From positions 1 to 64,000 of the forward strand of contig NZ_JACOGK010000013.1 of NCBI RefSeq assembly GCF_014269395.1: a stretch of 64,000 nt of DNA, read 5' to 3'. The stretch is from Megasphaera hominis. GTDB taxonomy: Bacteria > Bacillota > Negativicutes > Veillonellales > Megasphaeraceae. Of the stretch, positions 8,199 through 15,843 are shown one piece after another. The position numbers were made by a program, and so were the translations under genes. The notes below the pieces were generated by a model that did no database searches, was not told the origin of the DNA, and was given only the letters and a program-made list of their open reading frames with translations. Positions within the stretch are counted from its first letter, which is position 1. Every line of letters starts with the position of its first letter.

Positions 8199-8644
8199 GC
8201 AGTAGAAGAAATTATTACGTGTTTCTTATCATATCCATAGAAAGATATATAATGAATGCATATTTTTTCTCTTATAGGATGTACAATTTTATAGCAAATG
8301 TGATATGCTTATACTATTAGAATGATGGTTAACCCGTGATAAACAGCGTATATCTTGATTTTGTGAAGTGCATGCTGTTGGCATGGTCAGAATCTGCCTG
8401 AGATAACTGTAAATAAAAATACATTAGAAATTTTATATAGGAAACGAAGAAAAAAGGATTTTTTATTATTTCGTACGTTTCATGCTCTAAGATACGTTTT
8501 CTATATAACAAAAAGACGAACGGTTGTCTTTGGCAGGAGTAAGGGAGGCATGCGTCATACGGAAGTCCTGTTCGGGAATACAGGAAAAATGCAATAAAAA
8601 GCAAAAAGATGAAAGAAAATACAAGGTGTGAAAGAAGGAATAGT
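8199..8644. other. AT-rich intergenic region, no gene seen
   Basis: About 445 bp of AT-rich sequence precede the LppM-like gene. A possible -10 TATACT lies near 8311. A minus-strand reading frame of 91 codons (8329-8604) has no ribosome site and low-complexity composition, so it is not called. The region probably contains the promoter of the envelope cluster downstream, but I cannot fix it. Confidence 0.5.
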
Positions 8645-9973
8645 ATGCATATGTGGCAAAAAGAGAATAGGAAATATGGCTTTGTTCATAAAGGCCTCGT
8701 GCTGATTGCTGCCTTGGCTGGTGTAGTCGTTCTAGGCGGTTGCGGTACGATAAAAGCAGATTTAACCTTTCATGATGATGGCACGATTACATCGAGTACT
8801 TCCTTTTCCGTCAATGATTCCGTACGGAATCTTTACCCTCAAATTATGAATGAACTCAAGAAAATGGAAGATGAAGAACGGGCCAATGGCAATGAAATTA
8901 AGAAAATTCATAATGGCTTTAGTGAGACTGCCGTGCATAGTGATATCCAATCTTTAGTCGATAATGGCGGGGAAATCTACCGGGATAATGGTCCGGGCAG
9001 CGTGCGCTATCGCAAGGGAGTACTGTATGATATGTATTCCCTCCATTTGGGACTTCAGGGAAAGGAATCATCAATGCCTGGCATGAATGATTTATATGGC
9101 ATGGATGCGTTATATGGGGCTATGCTACAAAGCACCTATGAGTCAGCTAAATTTGATTATCGTATTACCTTGCCTCAGTCTGCTGACGCCACAAACGCTA
9201 AGAACGTAAGCGCAGATCAACGGACCTATACATGGGATCTCAAACCGGCACTTTTTGGTCAGCAGGATGTGAAGGTGAATATTGATTTTAGAATATATCA
9301 CAAGAATGTGCTCTATGCCTTTGCCGGTATCGGTGCTATTCTGCTTATTTGTGCGCTCGTATGCTTTATTTATGGCATCATGAATAAAACGGACGCTGTC
9401 AGAAAAAAACAGCTTTTCATAGTGGCAGGAGTGTTATTGGCAATTGTTTTGTGTGGCGGTGGCTACATCAAGTATATGCTTGATAATCCGCCTGTGTTAA
9501 CAGCCGCTGATAATATCATCAAAACAGGTACCAGCACAGCTGTAAATACGGATACGCAGGCAGGAACCGATAAGAAGGACGGGACGGATCAAACCGCCCA
9601 GACGGCTAGTAAGCCGGCAGTACCCCTTTCTCCGGCTGAAAAAACGTTGCAAGCCTATTACAAGAACATTACGCAGAAAAATTACCGTACTGCCTATGAT
9701 ATGATGACACCGGAACTGCAGCAGCAAATTGGTGCATATGAAGACTATGCTGCTGGATATAAAACGACGATTTCCAGTGAAGTATCGAATATGAAAGTGA
9801 TATCTTCATCTGCTACCAGTGCGAAGCTGGAATTTACCTTAACGGCCAGAGATACAGATAATGGCGGCGTAAAGGTACAGTACTTTGCCGGTCAGGCCAC
9901 GTTGTCTAATGTAAATGGTGTATGGAAAATCAGTGATACATCTGTTAGTAAGACTGGCGAAGCCAGAGAATAA
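8645..9973 (+). CDS. LppM-like lipoprotein with extra membrane segments
   Basis: This 442-residue protein has a lipoprotein signal: a hydrophobic stretch ends in LGGC, so C33 would be acylated. The mature N-terminal part (KADLTFHDDGTITSSTSFSV) resembles the LppM domain. Two hydrophobic segments follow near residues 218-240 and 255-275, then a Thr/Asp-rich linker and a C-terminal region (AEKTLQAYYKNI...) that looks like an NTF2-type or similar small domain. I chose the ATG at 8645 because GAAGGAA precedes it; 8609 is also possible. It heads a four-gene cluster of zinc-ribbon and membrane proteins. The function is unknown. Confidence 0.7.
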   Translation: MHMWQKENRKYGFVHKGLVLIAALAGVVVLGGCGTIKADLTFHDDGTITSSTSFSVNDSVRNLYPQIMNELKKMEDEERANGNEIKKIHNGFSETAVHSDIQSLVDNGGEIYRDNGPGSVRYRKGVLYDMYSLHLGLQGKESSMPGMNDLYGMDALYGAMLQSTYESAKFDYRITLPQSADATNAKNVSADQRTYTWDLKPALFGQQDVKVNIDFRIYHKNVLYAFAGIGAILLICALVCFIYGIMNKTDAVRKKQLFIVAGVLLAIVLCGGGYIKYMLDNPPVLTAADNIIKTGTSTAVNTDTQAGTDKKDGTDQTAQTASKPAVPLSPAEKTLQAYYKNITQKNYRTAYDMMTPELQQQIGAYEDYAAGYKTTISSEVSNMKVISSSATSAKLEFTLTARDTDNGGVKVQYFAGQATLSNVNGVWKISDTSVSKTGEARE

Positions 9974-10006
9974 TACTAGTTTGGCTATGTAGAAGAGGTG
10001 AGCATA

Positions 10007-12061
10007 ATGAGTAAGCAATGTACCAATTGTGGGGCTGCCATTCCAGACAACAGTAAATTTTGTGAATTTTGTGGTAAGCCTGTAGAAGCAGAAAAAAAGA
10101 AACAACCTGTTTGCCTGCATTGTGGTGCGCCTATTGCCAAGGGGGACGCCTTTTGTACGGCCTGCGGTACGCCGGTAGAGGCCCCGGTGGAAGAGGAAAA
10201 AGCAGAGAAAAAACAGCCATCTGTACCGGAAGAAACGTCTCCTGCAGCAGAGGAACCCTTAAAAATCGTCAAATTGCAGGAGCCGGAAACGGAACCGGTA
10301 CAGGAAAATGATGCTCCTTTGGAAAACGTGCATACGAGCGGGCCGGAACAGGATACGGCATCAGCGAAAGAACCGGCAGCCAATGGGAGCACACGTGCGT
10401 ATTGCCAAACCTGCGGTGCCCCACTTGCAGCAGACGATAAGTTTTGTATGGCCTGTGGCACCCCGGTAGCAGCAATGGCTAGTGGGCAGGAAGTGGTCAC
10501 AACAGCGGCAGAAGAACCGCTACACACAGTGAAGCTGGCAGACGATGTGCCGGCGCAAGGACCGGAAGCTAAAGAAAATGCTGTTACGCACTGCCCGTCT
10601 TGCGGCGCTGTGCTTGCAGCAGAAGATAAATTTTGCACGGCCTGTGGCGCCCCGGTAGCAGCAACGGCTAGCGAGCAAGAAGTGGTCACAGCAGCGGCAG
10701 AAGAACCGCTGCACACTGTGAAGTTGGCAGACGATGTGCCGGCACAAGGATCGGAAACTAAAGAAAATGCTGTTACGCACTGCCTGTCTTGTGGTGCCGT
10801 GCTCGCGGCAGACGATAAATTTTGTACGATCTGTGGTGCCCCGATAGCAGCAACGGCTAGCGGACAGGAAGCGGTCAGCGCAGCGGCAGAAGAACCGCTG
10901 CACACTGTGAAGCAGGCAGACGATGTGCCGGCGCAGGGACCGGAAGCTAAAGGAAATGCTGTTACGCACTGCCCGTCTTGCGGCGCCGTGCTTGCGGCAG
11001 GCGATAAATTTTGCACGACCTGTGGTGCCCCAGTAGCAGCAACGGCGAGCGGGCAGGAAGCAGTCACAGCAGTGGCAGAAGAACCGCTGCATATCGTGAA
11101 GCAGGCAGAGGATGTGCCGGCGCAGGGACCGGAAGCTAAAGGAAATGCTGTTACGCACTGCCCGTCTTGCGGCGCCGTGCTTGCGGCAGGCGATAAATTT
11201 TGCACGACCTGTGGTGTCCCAGTAGCAGCAACGGCGAGCGGGCAGGAAGCAGTCAGCGCAGCGGCAGAAGAACCGCTGCATATCGTGAAGCTGGCAGACG
11301 ATGTGCCGGCGCAGGGAACGGAATTTAAAGAGACTGCTGTTACGCACTGCCCGTCTTGCGGCGCTGTGCTTGCAGCAGATGATACATTTTGCACGACTTG
11401 TGGCGCACCTGTAGAAGCAAAGCCGGCTGTTCCGGAAGCAGCTGCAACTTCGAAGACGCTGTATTGCCATTCTTGTGGGGCCGTAGTGAATGCAGGTGAT
11501 ACATTTTGTGCTTCCTGCGGAGCACCTATACGTGCGGTTTCTAAAGTAAGACAGGGGAATGACCCGTTGCCTGTCGTACACTTACATGATGAAATACCGC
11601 CTCATACAGGATCGTCTGGGCAGCCAGGTACAGGTAGCGCTGGCGTGCCGCCTGTAGCGGATGGAGCAGAACTGTTGGTAAAAAACATCAAGCCCCTTCT
11701 TTCTGTCATCGCCGCTATCGCTGCTATTTTGTTTCTATTATTCAAGTTTTCCAGTGGCGGAGCCGTCCAGGAAGTAAAAGAAATGAAATTTCATGATTTT
11801 AGCACGACCGTCACAATCGGCCAGGCCTTCGATCGCCGCTTTGAAGAGGAGGACTGGAGTTCAGAAGGTTCGGGCAAGGTTAAAACTGTCATTTTTAAGG
11901 GGAGAGATAAGGATACGGGTAAAATGTGGAAGGTCTACTTTAAAGTAACGGAAGGAAAAGAGTATTACCAGTGTGAAGTTACTAAAATTGTAGTGGACCA
12001 AACGGTATCGACGAACAATTGGGATGTGGGCAGGCTTTTGACCTATATTTATGACGGTTAA
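10007..12061 (+). CDS. Membrane protein with nine tandem zinc ribbons
   Basis: The 684-residue product has nine double-CxxC zinc ribbons. Two are at the N-terminus (CTNC/CEFC, CLHC/CTAC), six recur with an exact 63-residue period (first Cys codons at 10403, 10592, 10781, 10970, 11159, 11348), and a ninth (CHSC/CASC) follows after a shorter gap. Acidic Ala/Pro-rich linkers separate them. One transmembrane helix follows near residues 560-582 (LLSVIAAIAAILFLLF), then a C-terminal domain of about 95 residues of unknown type. There is no signal peptide, so the ribbons are probably cytoplasmic and the tail outside (inference). ATG 10007 follows AAGAGGTG. Long minus-strand ORFs across the repeats are shadows. 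Confidence 0.8.
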   Translation: MSKQCTNCGAAIPDNSKFCEFCGKPVEAEKKKQPVCLHCGAPIAKGDAFCTACGTPVEAPVEEEKAEKKQPSVPEETSPAAEEPLKIVKLQEPETEPVQENDAPLENVHTSGPEQDTASAKEPAANGSTRAYCQTCGAPLAADDKFCMACGTPVAAMASGQEVVTTAAEEPLHTVKLADDVPAQGPEAKENAVTHCPSCGAVLAAEDKFCTACGAPVAATASEQEVVTAAAEEPLHTVKLADDVPAQGSETKENAVTHCLSCGAVLAADDKFCTICGAPIAATASGQEAVSAAAEEPLHTVKQADDVPAQGPEAKGNAVTHCPSCGAVLAAGDKFCTTCGAPVAATASGQEAVTAVAEEPLHIVKQAEDVPAQGPEAKGNAVTHCPSCGAVLAAGDKFCTTCGVPVAATASGQEAVSAAAEEPLHIVKLADDVPAQGTEFKETAVTHCPSCGAVLAADDTFCTTCGAPVEAKPAVPEAAATSKTLYCHSCGAVVNAGDTFCASCGAPIRAVSKVRQGNDPLPVVHLHDEIPPHTGSSGQPGTGSAGVPPVADGAELLVKNIKPLLSVIAAIAAILFLLFKFSSGGAVQEVKEMKFHDFSTTVTIGQAFDRRFEEEDWSSEGSGKVKTVIFKGRDKDTGKMWKVYFKVTEGKEYYQCEVTKIVVDQTVSTNNWDVGRLLTYIYDG
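10394..11420 (+). repeat. 189-bp in-frame coding repeat
   Basis: The zinc-ribbon-plus-linker unit recurs every 189 bp (63 codons). The copies starting near 10961 and 11150 are almost identical at DNA level, including synonymous sites, which points to recent duplication or gene conversion. Copy number is likely to differ between strains. Confidence 0.9.
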
Positions 12062-12080
12062 TATATGAAGGGATGATACA

Positions 12081-12677
12081 ATGATATTTTTTGCACTAAT
12101 ACTGAACGGCGTTATCAGTTTTTTCAATGCCCGTGTAGCCGGAAAGATTTGGGCTGAATCAAAGGGCATTGGCGGCAACGTGCGCATTATGGCGTGGTGC
12201 GCTGCTATTCAATCAGCCATTGGTTTTTCTTACATTTACATCACAATTTTGGTATATGCGTGCAGCGCTCTCCATATATTGTCCCATAGTGGCATCAATT
12301 TTATGACCAGCCTGACCTATGTATTTCTGATTGTCCCTTTGCTGGGGACGGGCATTATTATTACCATTCAGTCCTGGATACAGGCGTCACGGGAAAAATC
12401 CCTGCTTTCCATGGGCGTAGCCGGCTGGAATACTTTTGCTACGGCATATAATCTGTACCATGCCATCCAGTCCTTTGGCCCGGCTTGGGAAATGGCTACG
12501 AAAGGTATTTCGGACATCTTTTCCGGCGATGATGATGACGACGAAGACAGTGTCGTACTGGCACTGGTTATCTTAGCGCTATTGGCCGGTGTCATGACGA
12601 CAAAAATTATTATGAATGTGTATACAGCCAGTCTGCCTGTATCGAGAACGGTACGGCAGCGGTATGAAACAATGTGA
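12081..12677 (+). CDS. Unknown four-helix membrane protein with acidic loop
   Basis: This 198-residue protein has about four hydrophobic helices. A strongly acidic stretch, GDDDDDEDS (near residue 152), lies just before the last one. I do not recognise a family. It sits 20 bp after the nine-ribbon gene and 14 bp before the DUF805 gene, so all are probably co-transcribed. The ATG follows GAAGGGATGATACA, a usable ribosome site. Confidence 0.65.
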   Translation: MIFFALILNGVISFFNARVAGKIWAESKGIGGNVRIMAWCAAIQSAIGFSYIYITILVYACSALHILSHSGINFMTSLTYVFLIVPLLGTGIIITIQSWIQASREKSLLSMGVAGWNTFATAYNLYHAIQSFGPAWEMATKGISDIFSGDDDDDEDSVVLALVILALLAGVMTTKIIMNVYTASLPVSRTVRQRYETM

Positions 12678-12690
12678 GGAGGAATCTGTT

Positions 12691-13212
12691 ATGAGTAAGT
12701 TTTGTTCCCAATGTGGAACCCCGCTTTCTGAAGGGGCACGCTTTTGTCCCTCCTGTGGTGCTCCGGTACAGGGAGAGGTTGCAGTTCAGCCTGCCTATGA
12801 AAATAACGCCGTACCTGCCTATGGCAACACGCCAGATGTAGTGGAAATGCAGTGGAATGGTTATGTAGAAGATAAAACCATCAAAGCGATGTTCTTTACG
12901 AGTAAAGGCCGGCTAAACAGGAAGCGGTATATTATGCGCAGTTTAATGCTTCTGCCGGTATCCATGATAGGGATGCTCCTGATTTATACTATGGTGACTC
13001 CCCTCATAGTAATTGGCTTCCTGCTCATCCTGTCCTTGTGCATCCCCAATGTGCTGTTGGCTATCCGCCGCTGCCATGATTTGAACCGGTCAGGATATTT
13101 CTACTTACTTACGGCTGTTCCGATTGCCAATATTATTGTTCCCCTAATGCTGTTGTTTCAAAAGGGATCGACAGGCCCGAATCAATATGGTCCTGATCCT
13201 CTTGGCAACTAA
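12691..13212 (+). CDS. Zinc ribbon-DUF805 membrane protein
   Basis: The 173-residue product begins with a zinc ribbon (C5, C8, C19, C22), then a Pro/Tyr/Asn-rich linker. The DUF805 domain follows: RLNRKRYIMRS, two or three helices, AIRRCHDLNRSGYFYLL, and a C-terminal GPNQYGPDP. DUF805 proteins are small inner-membrane proteins of unknown role. The start at 12691 is set by GAGGAGG at 12676-12682; longer frames run into the preceding gene. The ribbon resembles those of the nine-ribbon protein encoded in the same cluster, hinting at a shared system. Confidence 0.85.
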   Translation: MSKFCSQCGTPLSEGARFCPSCGAPVQGEVAVQPAYENNAVPAYGNTPDVVEMQWNGYVEDKTIKAMFFTSKGRLNRKRYIMRSLMLLPVSMIGMLLIYTMVTPLIVIGFLLILSLCIPNVLLAIRRCHDLNRSGYFYLLTAVPIANIIVPLMLLFQKGSTGPNQYGPDPLGN

Positions 13213-13233
13213 GGGGAATTAGCAGTTTCTATA

Positions 13234-13283
13234 AACATCGTACAATTATGTAATAAATGCATGATTGTACGATGTTATTTTAT
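13234..13283 (+). terminator. Terminator after the zinc-ribbon cluster
   Basis: A perfect 13-bp stem (AACATCGTACAAT, 13234-13246, with 13264-13276) is followed by T-rich ATTTTATTT. The loop is long (17 nt). Confidence 0.65.
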
Positions 13284-13312
13284 TTGATAAACAAAATGAT
13301 ATCAGTTATAAT
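13284..13312 (+). promoter_or_regulatory. Sigma-A promoter with no gene behind it
   Basis: TTGATA (13284-13289) and TATAAT (13307-13312) are separated by 17 bp. No ORF follows for about 380 bp, so the promoter suggests a non-coding RNA. Confidence 0.7.
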
Positions 13313-13318
13313 AAGAGA

Positions 13319-13550
13319 AAACAAACGAGGCTCTAACCTATCAAAACACTCTCGTTAAGAAAGAACTATAACCAAGAGATGGTAGTCCTTGTACGTAACG
13401 GGAGCTTAAAACAGACACCTATGATCCTATTTTGTTGTGCCACTTAGCAATAAGAGAAACTAAATATGATTGTCGGAAAACCATGAGCGTACCGTAACGC
13501 TTGAAATCATCAGGACGTTGTCTGCCCTATTTTGTATGATTTTATTTTAC
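13319..13550 (+). ncRNA. Putative small non-coding RNA of unknown family
   Basis: This stretch is more GC-balanced than its AT-rich surroundings, follows a near-consensus promoter, and lacks start codons with ribosome sites. It has short self-complementary parts (AGCGT/ACGCT near 13487-13502; CAGACA near 13412 with TGTCTG near 13518) and the repeated motif CCTATTTTGT (near 13427 and 13528). I looked for 6S, tmRNA, SRP and RNase P hallmarks and could not confirm any. No classical terminator is visible; the 3' end is a guess at a T-rich tract. Confidence 0.4.
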
Positions 13551-13612
13551 GGCATCTAGAGAATTTCCGATATGAATGTTTCTAAAATCCGGGAAGACCA
13601 CGTGTAAGCTTT

Positions 13613-13629
13613 TTTGTAAAATTTACAAA
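13613..13629. promoter_or_regulatory. Perfect inverted repeat, possible operator
   Basis: TTTGTAAA and TTTACAAA flank a single A, about 40 bp upstream of a TATACT -10 sequence (13669-13674) for the GNAT gene. The symmetry suits a dimeric regulator; which one is unknown. Confidence 0.4.
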
Positions 13630-13695
13630 TTTTGCCACAAAGACTACTAAAATTGTCTATTAATATGGTATACTATGCACAAGGAGATGATTTAA

Positions 13696-13971
13696 ATGGA
13701 ATTAGTACAAGGTGAAAATAAATTTTGTATTAAAGATGACTCCGGTAAAATCCTGGGAGAAATAGATTTCCTCGCTGATCAAAATGGAAAATACGATATC
13801 GTTCATACAGAAGTGGATCCGTCTTTAGGCGGCCAGGGCTGGGCCGGCAAGCTCGTGCAGGCAGCCGCTGATTATATCCGCAGTGAAGGCAAGAAGACCA
13901 GTGCTTCCTGTTCGTATGCGTCGCGTTGGCTTCAGCGCCATAAAGAGTATGACGATATTTATGAACCGTAA
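13696..13971 (+). CDS. Small GNAT-like N-acetyltransferase (YjdJ type)
   Basis: This 91-residue protein matches the short COG2388 class of acetyltransferase-like proteins: strands ending in HTEVDPSLGGQGWAGKLVQAAADYI, which is the acetyl-CoA pyrophosphate loop (here GGQGWAG), then CSYASRWLQRHKEYDDI. The conserved Cys in the last motif is typical of this class. Substrate unknown. AAGGAG at 13681-13686 sets the ATG. It is monocistronic; the queD promoter starts 10 bp after its stop codon. Confidence 0.85.
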   Translation: MELVQGENKFCIKDDSGKILGEIDFLADQNGKYDIVHTEVDPSLGGQGWAGKLVQAAADYIRSEGKKTSASCSYASRWLQRHKEYDDIYEP

Positions 13972-13980
13972 GCTCGTGCA

Positions 13981-14009
13981 TTGACAGTTCTTTTCTCTGC
14001 GTGTACAAT
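13981..14009 (+). promoter_or_regulatory. Sigma-A promoter of queD-queE-folE
   Basis: A perfect TTGACA (13981-13986) and TACAAT (14004-14009) are separated by 17 bp. Transcription would begin near 14016, just ahead of the riboswitch. Confidence 0.85.
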
Positions 14010-14028
14010 AAAATAGTTGTAATGCAGA

Positions 14029-14074
14029 CCGACAGTTCGTTTGTACCATCCTGTCGTAAAACAAAACCAGGACT
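14029..14074 (+). promoter_or_regulatory. preQ1-I riboswitch
   Basis: A 6-bp stem CGACAG (14030-14035) / CTGTCG (14051-14056) encloses a loop beginning TTCG and ending ACCATC. It is followed by an A-rich tail (TAAAACAAAACC) and AGGA. This is the class I preQ1 H-type pseudoknot layout. A Rho-independent terminator starts 18 nt downstream, so ligand-dependent termination is likely. Its position ahead of queD, queE and folE, which make the preQ1 precursor, fits feedback control by the pathway product. Confidence 0.8.
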
Positions 14075-14091
14075 TGTTCTTTGTCATGAAC

Positions 14092-14121
14092 AGCCCCGTC
14101 GTCTGCGGGGCTGCTTTTTTT
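14092..14121 (+). terminator. Riboswitch-controlled terminator
   Basis: AGCCCCG (14092-14098) pairs with CGGGGCT (14106-14112) and is followed by seven T. It lies between the preQ1 aptamer and queD, as expected for transcription attenuation. Confidence 0.85.
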
Positions 14122-14135
14122 ATAGGAGAAGTACC

Positions 14136-14555
14136 ATGTATTATTTAAAGACCGAACAGTGCTTTGATGCGGCCCATTTCCTCCAGGGCTATGACGGAAA
14201 ATGCCATAACCTGCACGGCCACCGCTGGCGCGTCGTCGTCGAAATTAAGGCGGACACACTCCAGGAAGGCCGTCAGTGCCGTGGTATGGTCATCGATTTC
14301 TCGGAATTAAAGCACGTTTTGAAGGATATTTGTGACTATTTTGATCATTCCTTTATTTTTGAAAAGAACTCCCTGCGTCCCCTTACGCTGGCAGCTCTTA
14401 GGGCTGAAGATTTTTGTCTGCGAGAAGTGCCCTTCCGGCCGACGGCAGAAGAGTTTTCCCGCTACATATATGAAACCATTCAGGCGAAGGGCTATGACCT
14501 GTCCCGTGTGGATGTTTATGAAACGCCAAATAATTGTGCATCCTACGGAGGCTGA
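14136..14555 (+). CDS. queD: 6-carboxytetrahydropterin synthase
   Basis: The 139-residue enzyme converts 7,8-dihydroneopterin triphosphate to 6-carboxy-tetrahydropterin, the second step of queuosine synthesis. Zinc ligands H14, H27 and H29 and the catalytic C23 lie in AAHFL and KCHNLHGH. The C-terminal ETPNNCASYGG is also typical. ATG 14136 follows GGAGAA; a longer frame would run back through the riboswitch terminator and is rejected. queE starts 2 bp after the stop codon. Expression is probably limited by the preQ1 riboswitch. Confidence 0.95.
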   Translation: MYYLKTEQCFDAAHFLQGYDGKCHNLHGHRWRVVVEIKADTLQEGRQCRGMVIDFSELKHVLKDICDYFDHSFIFEKNSLRPLTLAALRAEDFCLREVPFRPTAEEFSRYIYETIQAKGYDLSRVDVYETPNNCASYGG

Positions 14556-14557
14556 CC

Positions 14558-15220
14558 ATGAAAGTAGTCGAACTATTTACGAGTATCAACGGCGAAGGTA
14601 CGCGGGCTGGGGAACTGGCTGTCTTCGTCCGTTTCCAGGGCTGTAATCTGCGCTGCAGCTATTGTGATACCATGTGGGCTAATGAAAGGGACTGTGCGTA
14701 TACGGAGCTTACGCCGGCAGAAATTACAGACCGCATTTTGGCAACGGGGATCCGTAACGTTACGCTGACAGGGGGCGAACCCTTGCTGCAGCCACAGCTG
14801 ACGGAACTCTTACAGGCATTGGCGGCGCATCCGGAATTACGTGTAGAGATCGAGACCAATGGCGCCGTGAGCCTGGCTCCCTTTGGCATAGAGGCACCGT
14901 GGCGGCCTGTATTTACGATGGACTATAAGCTGCCGTCGAGCGGCTGGGAACAAGCCATGGTGACGGAAAATTTTTCTCTCCTCGAGGCAGCTGATACAGT
15001 TAAGTTCGTTTCGGGCAGCCTGGCTGATCTGGAACGGGCCCGGGACATTATAGAACAATATGACCTGACGCACCGTTGTCACGTGTACTTGAGCCCTATC
15101 TTTGGGGCCATTGAGCCCGTCGCTATGGTAGAATTTATGAAACAGCACAAACTGAATGATGTGCGTCTGCAAATCCAAATCCACAAGGTGATTTGGGATC
15201 CGCAAAAACGAGGTGTATGA
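14558..15220 (+). CDS. queE: 7-carboxy-7-deazaguanine synthase (radical SAM)
   Basis: This 220-residue radical SAM enzyme turns 6-carboxy-tetrahydropterin into 7-carboxy-7-deazaguanine. The cluster motif is CNLRCSYCD with C29, C33 and C36, and [10 protein letters not shown] binds SAM. The N-terminal [13 protein letters not shown] is diagnostic of QueE. It lies between queD and folE (1 bp before folE), so the three genes are one operon. The start at 14558 has CGGAGGC just upstream. Confidence 0.95.
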   Translation: MKVVELFTSINGEGTRAGELAVFVRFQGCNLRCSYCDTMWANERDCAYTELTPAEITDRILATGIRNVTLTGGEPLLQPQLTELLQALAAHPELRVEIETNGAVSLAPFGIEAPWRPVFTMDYKLPSSGWEQAMVTENFSLLEAADTVKFVSGSLADLERARDIIEQYDLTHRCHVYLSPIFGAIEPVAMVEFMKQHKLNDVRLQIQIHKVIWDPQKRGV

Positions 15221-15221
15221 C

Positions 15222-15791
15222 ATGATTGATACGAAAGCAATAGAAGAACATATCCGCGGCATTCTCGTCGCCCTCGGCGAAGATCCCAATCGGGAGGGTC
15301 TCGTGGAAACGCCTAAACGCGTAGCCAAGATGTATGAAGAAGTCTTTGCCGGTATGAATTACACGAATCATGAGCTGGCGGATCTTTTGAACAAGACCTT
15401 TTCGGAAGACGACGGTACGACCGACAGCGATCAGGTCGTTGTCATGAAGGATATCGATCTCTTTTCGTATTGTGAACATCACATGGCACTCATGTATGAT
15501 ATGAAGGCTACTGTGGCTTATATCCCTAAAGGTAAGGTCATCGGCCTTTCCAAGATTGCCCGTATGTGCGATATGGCCGGCCGGCGGTTGCAGCTGCAAG
15601 AACGGCTGGGCCGGGATATTGCCGATATTCTTAGTGAAATTACAGGCAGCCAGGATATTGCCGTAATCCTTGAAGGCCGGCACAGCTGTGTCAGTGCCAG
15701 AGGTATTAAGAAAACGAATGCCAAGACAAAAACCGTGGAATTACGGGGCCGTTTTAAAGACGAAACAGCCTTGCAGCTGTACTTACATTGA
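15222..15791 (+). CDS. folE: GTP cyclohydrolase I
   Basis: This 189-residue enzyme converts GTP to 7,8-dihydroneopterin triphosphate, the precursor for both folate and queuosine. The signature motifs are present: [22 protein letters not shown] and [10 protein letters not shown] (Cys and His zinc ligands). Its place behind queD and queE, under a preQ1 riboswitch, suggests this copy serves queuosine. GAGGTG precedes the ATG. The stop codon overlaps the left arm of a strong terminator. Confidence 0.96.
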   Translation: MIDTKAIEEHIRGILVALGEDPNREGLVETPKRVAKMYEEVFAGMNYTNHELADLLNKTFSEDDGTTDSDQVVVMKDIDLFSYCEHHMALMYDMKATVAYIPKGKVIGLSKIARMCDMAGRRLQLQERLGRDIADILSEITGSQDIAVILEGRHSCVSARGIKKTNAKTKTVELRGRFKDETALQLYLH

Positions 15792-15841
15792 AAAAGGACG
15801 TTATCTGTAGCAGAGCGGAAGCTACAGATAACGTCCTTTTT
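15791..15841. terminator. Bidirectional terminator between folE and the LD-carboxypeptidase gene
   Basis: A perfect 21-bp inverted repeat (15791-15811 with 15821-15841) begins with AAAAA and ends with TTTTT, so it can end transcripts from both convergent genes. Confidence 0.9.
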
Positions 15842-15843
15842 AG

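Noticed and set aside
8329..8604. 91-codon minus-strand ORF
   Set aside because: No ribosome site, AT-rich low-complexity composition and no recognisable domain.
9985..11581. Long minus-strand ORFs (469 and 353 codons) opposite the zinc-ribbon gene
   Set aside because: They exist because the 189-bp repeat keeps all frames open; their Cys/Ser-rich translation only mirrors the real repeats.
13319..13550. Firm call of 6S RNA
   Set aside because: Size and promoter fit, but I could not draw the closing stem and central bubble with confidence.
14001..14135. N-terminal extension of QueD from 14001
   Set aside because: It would translate the preQ1 aptamer and its terminator; the ATG at 14136 has a ribosome site and matches the family start.
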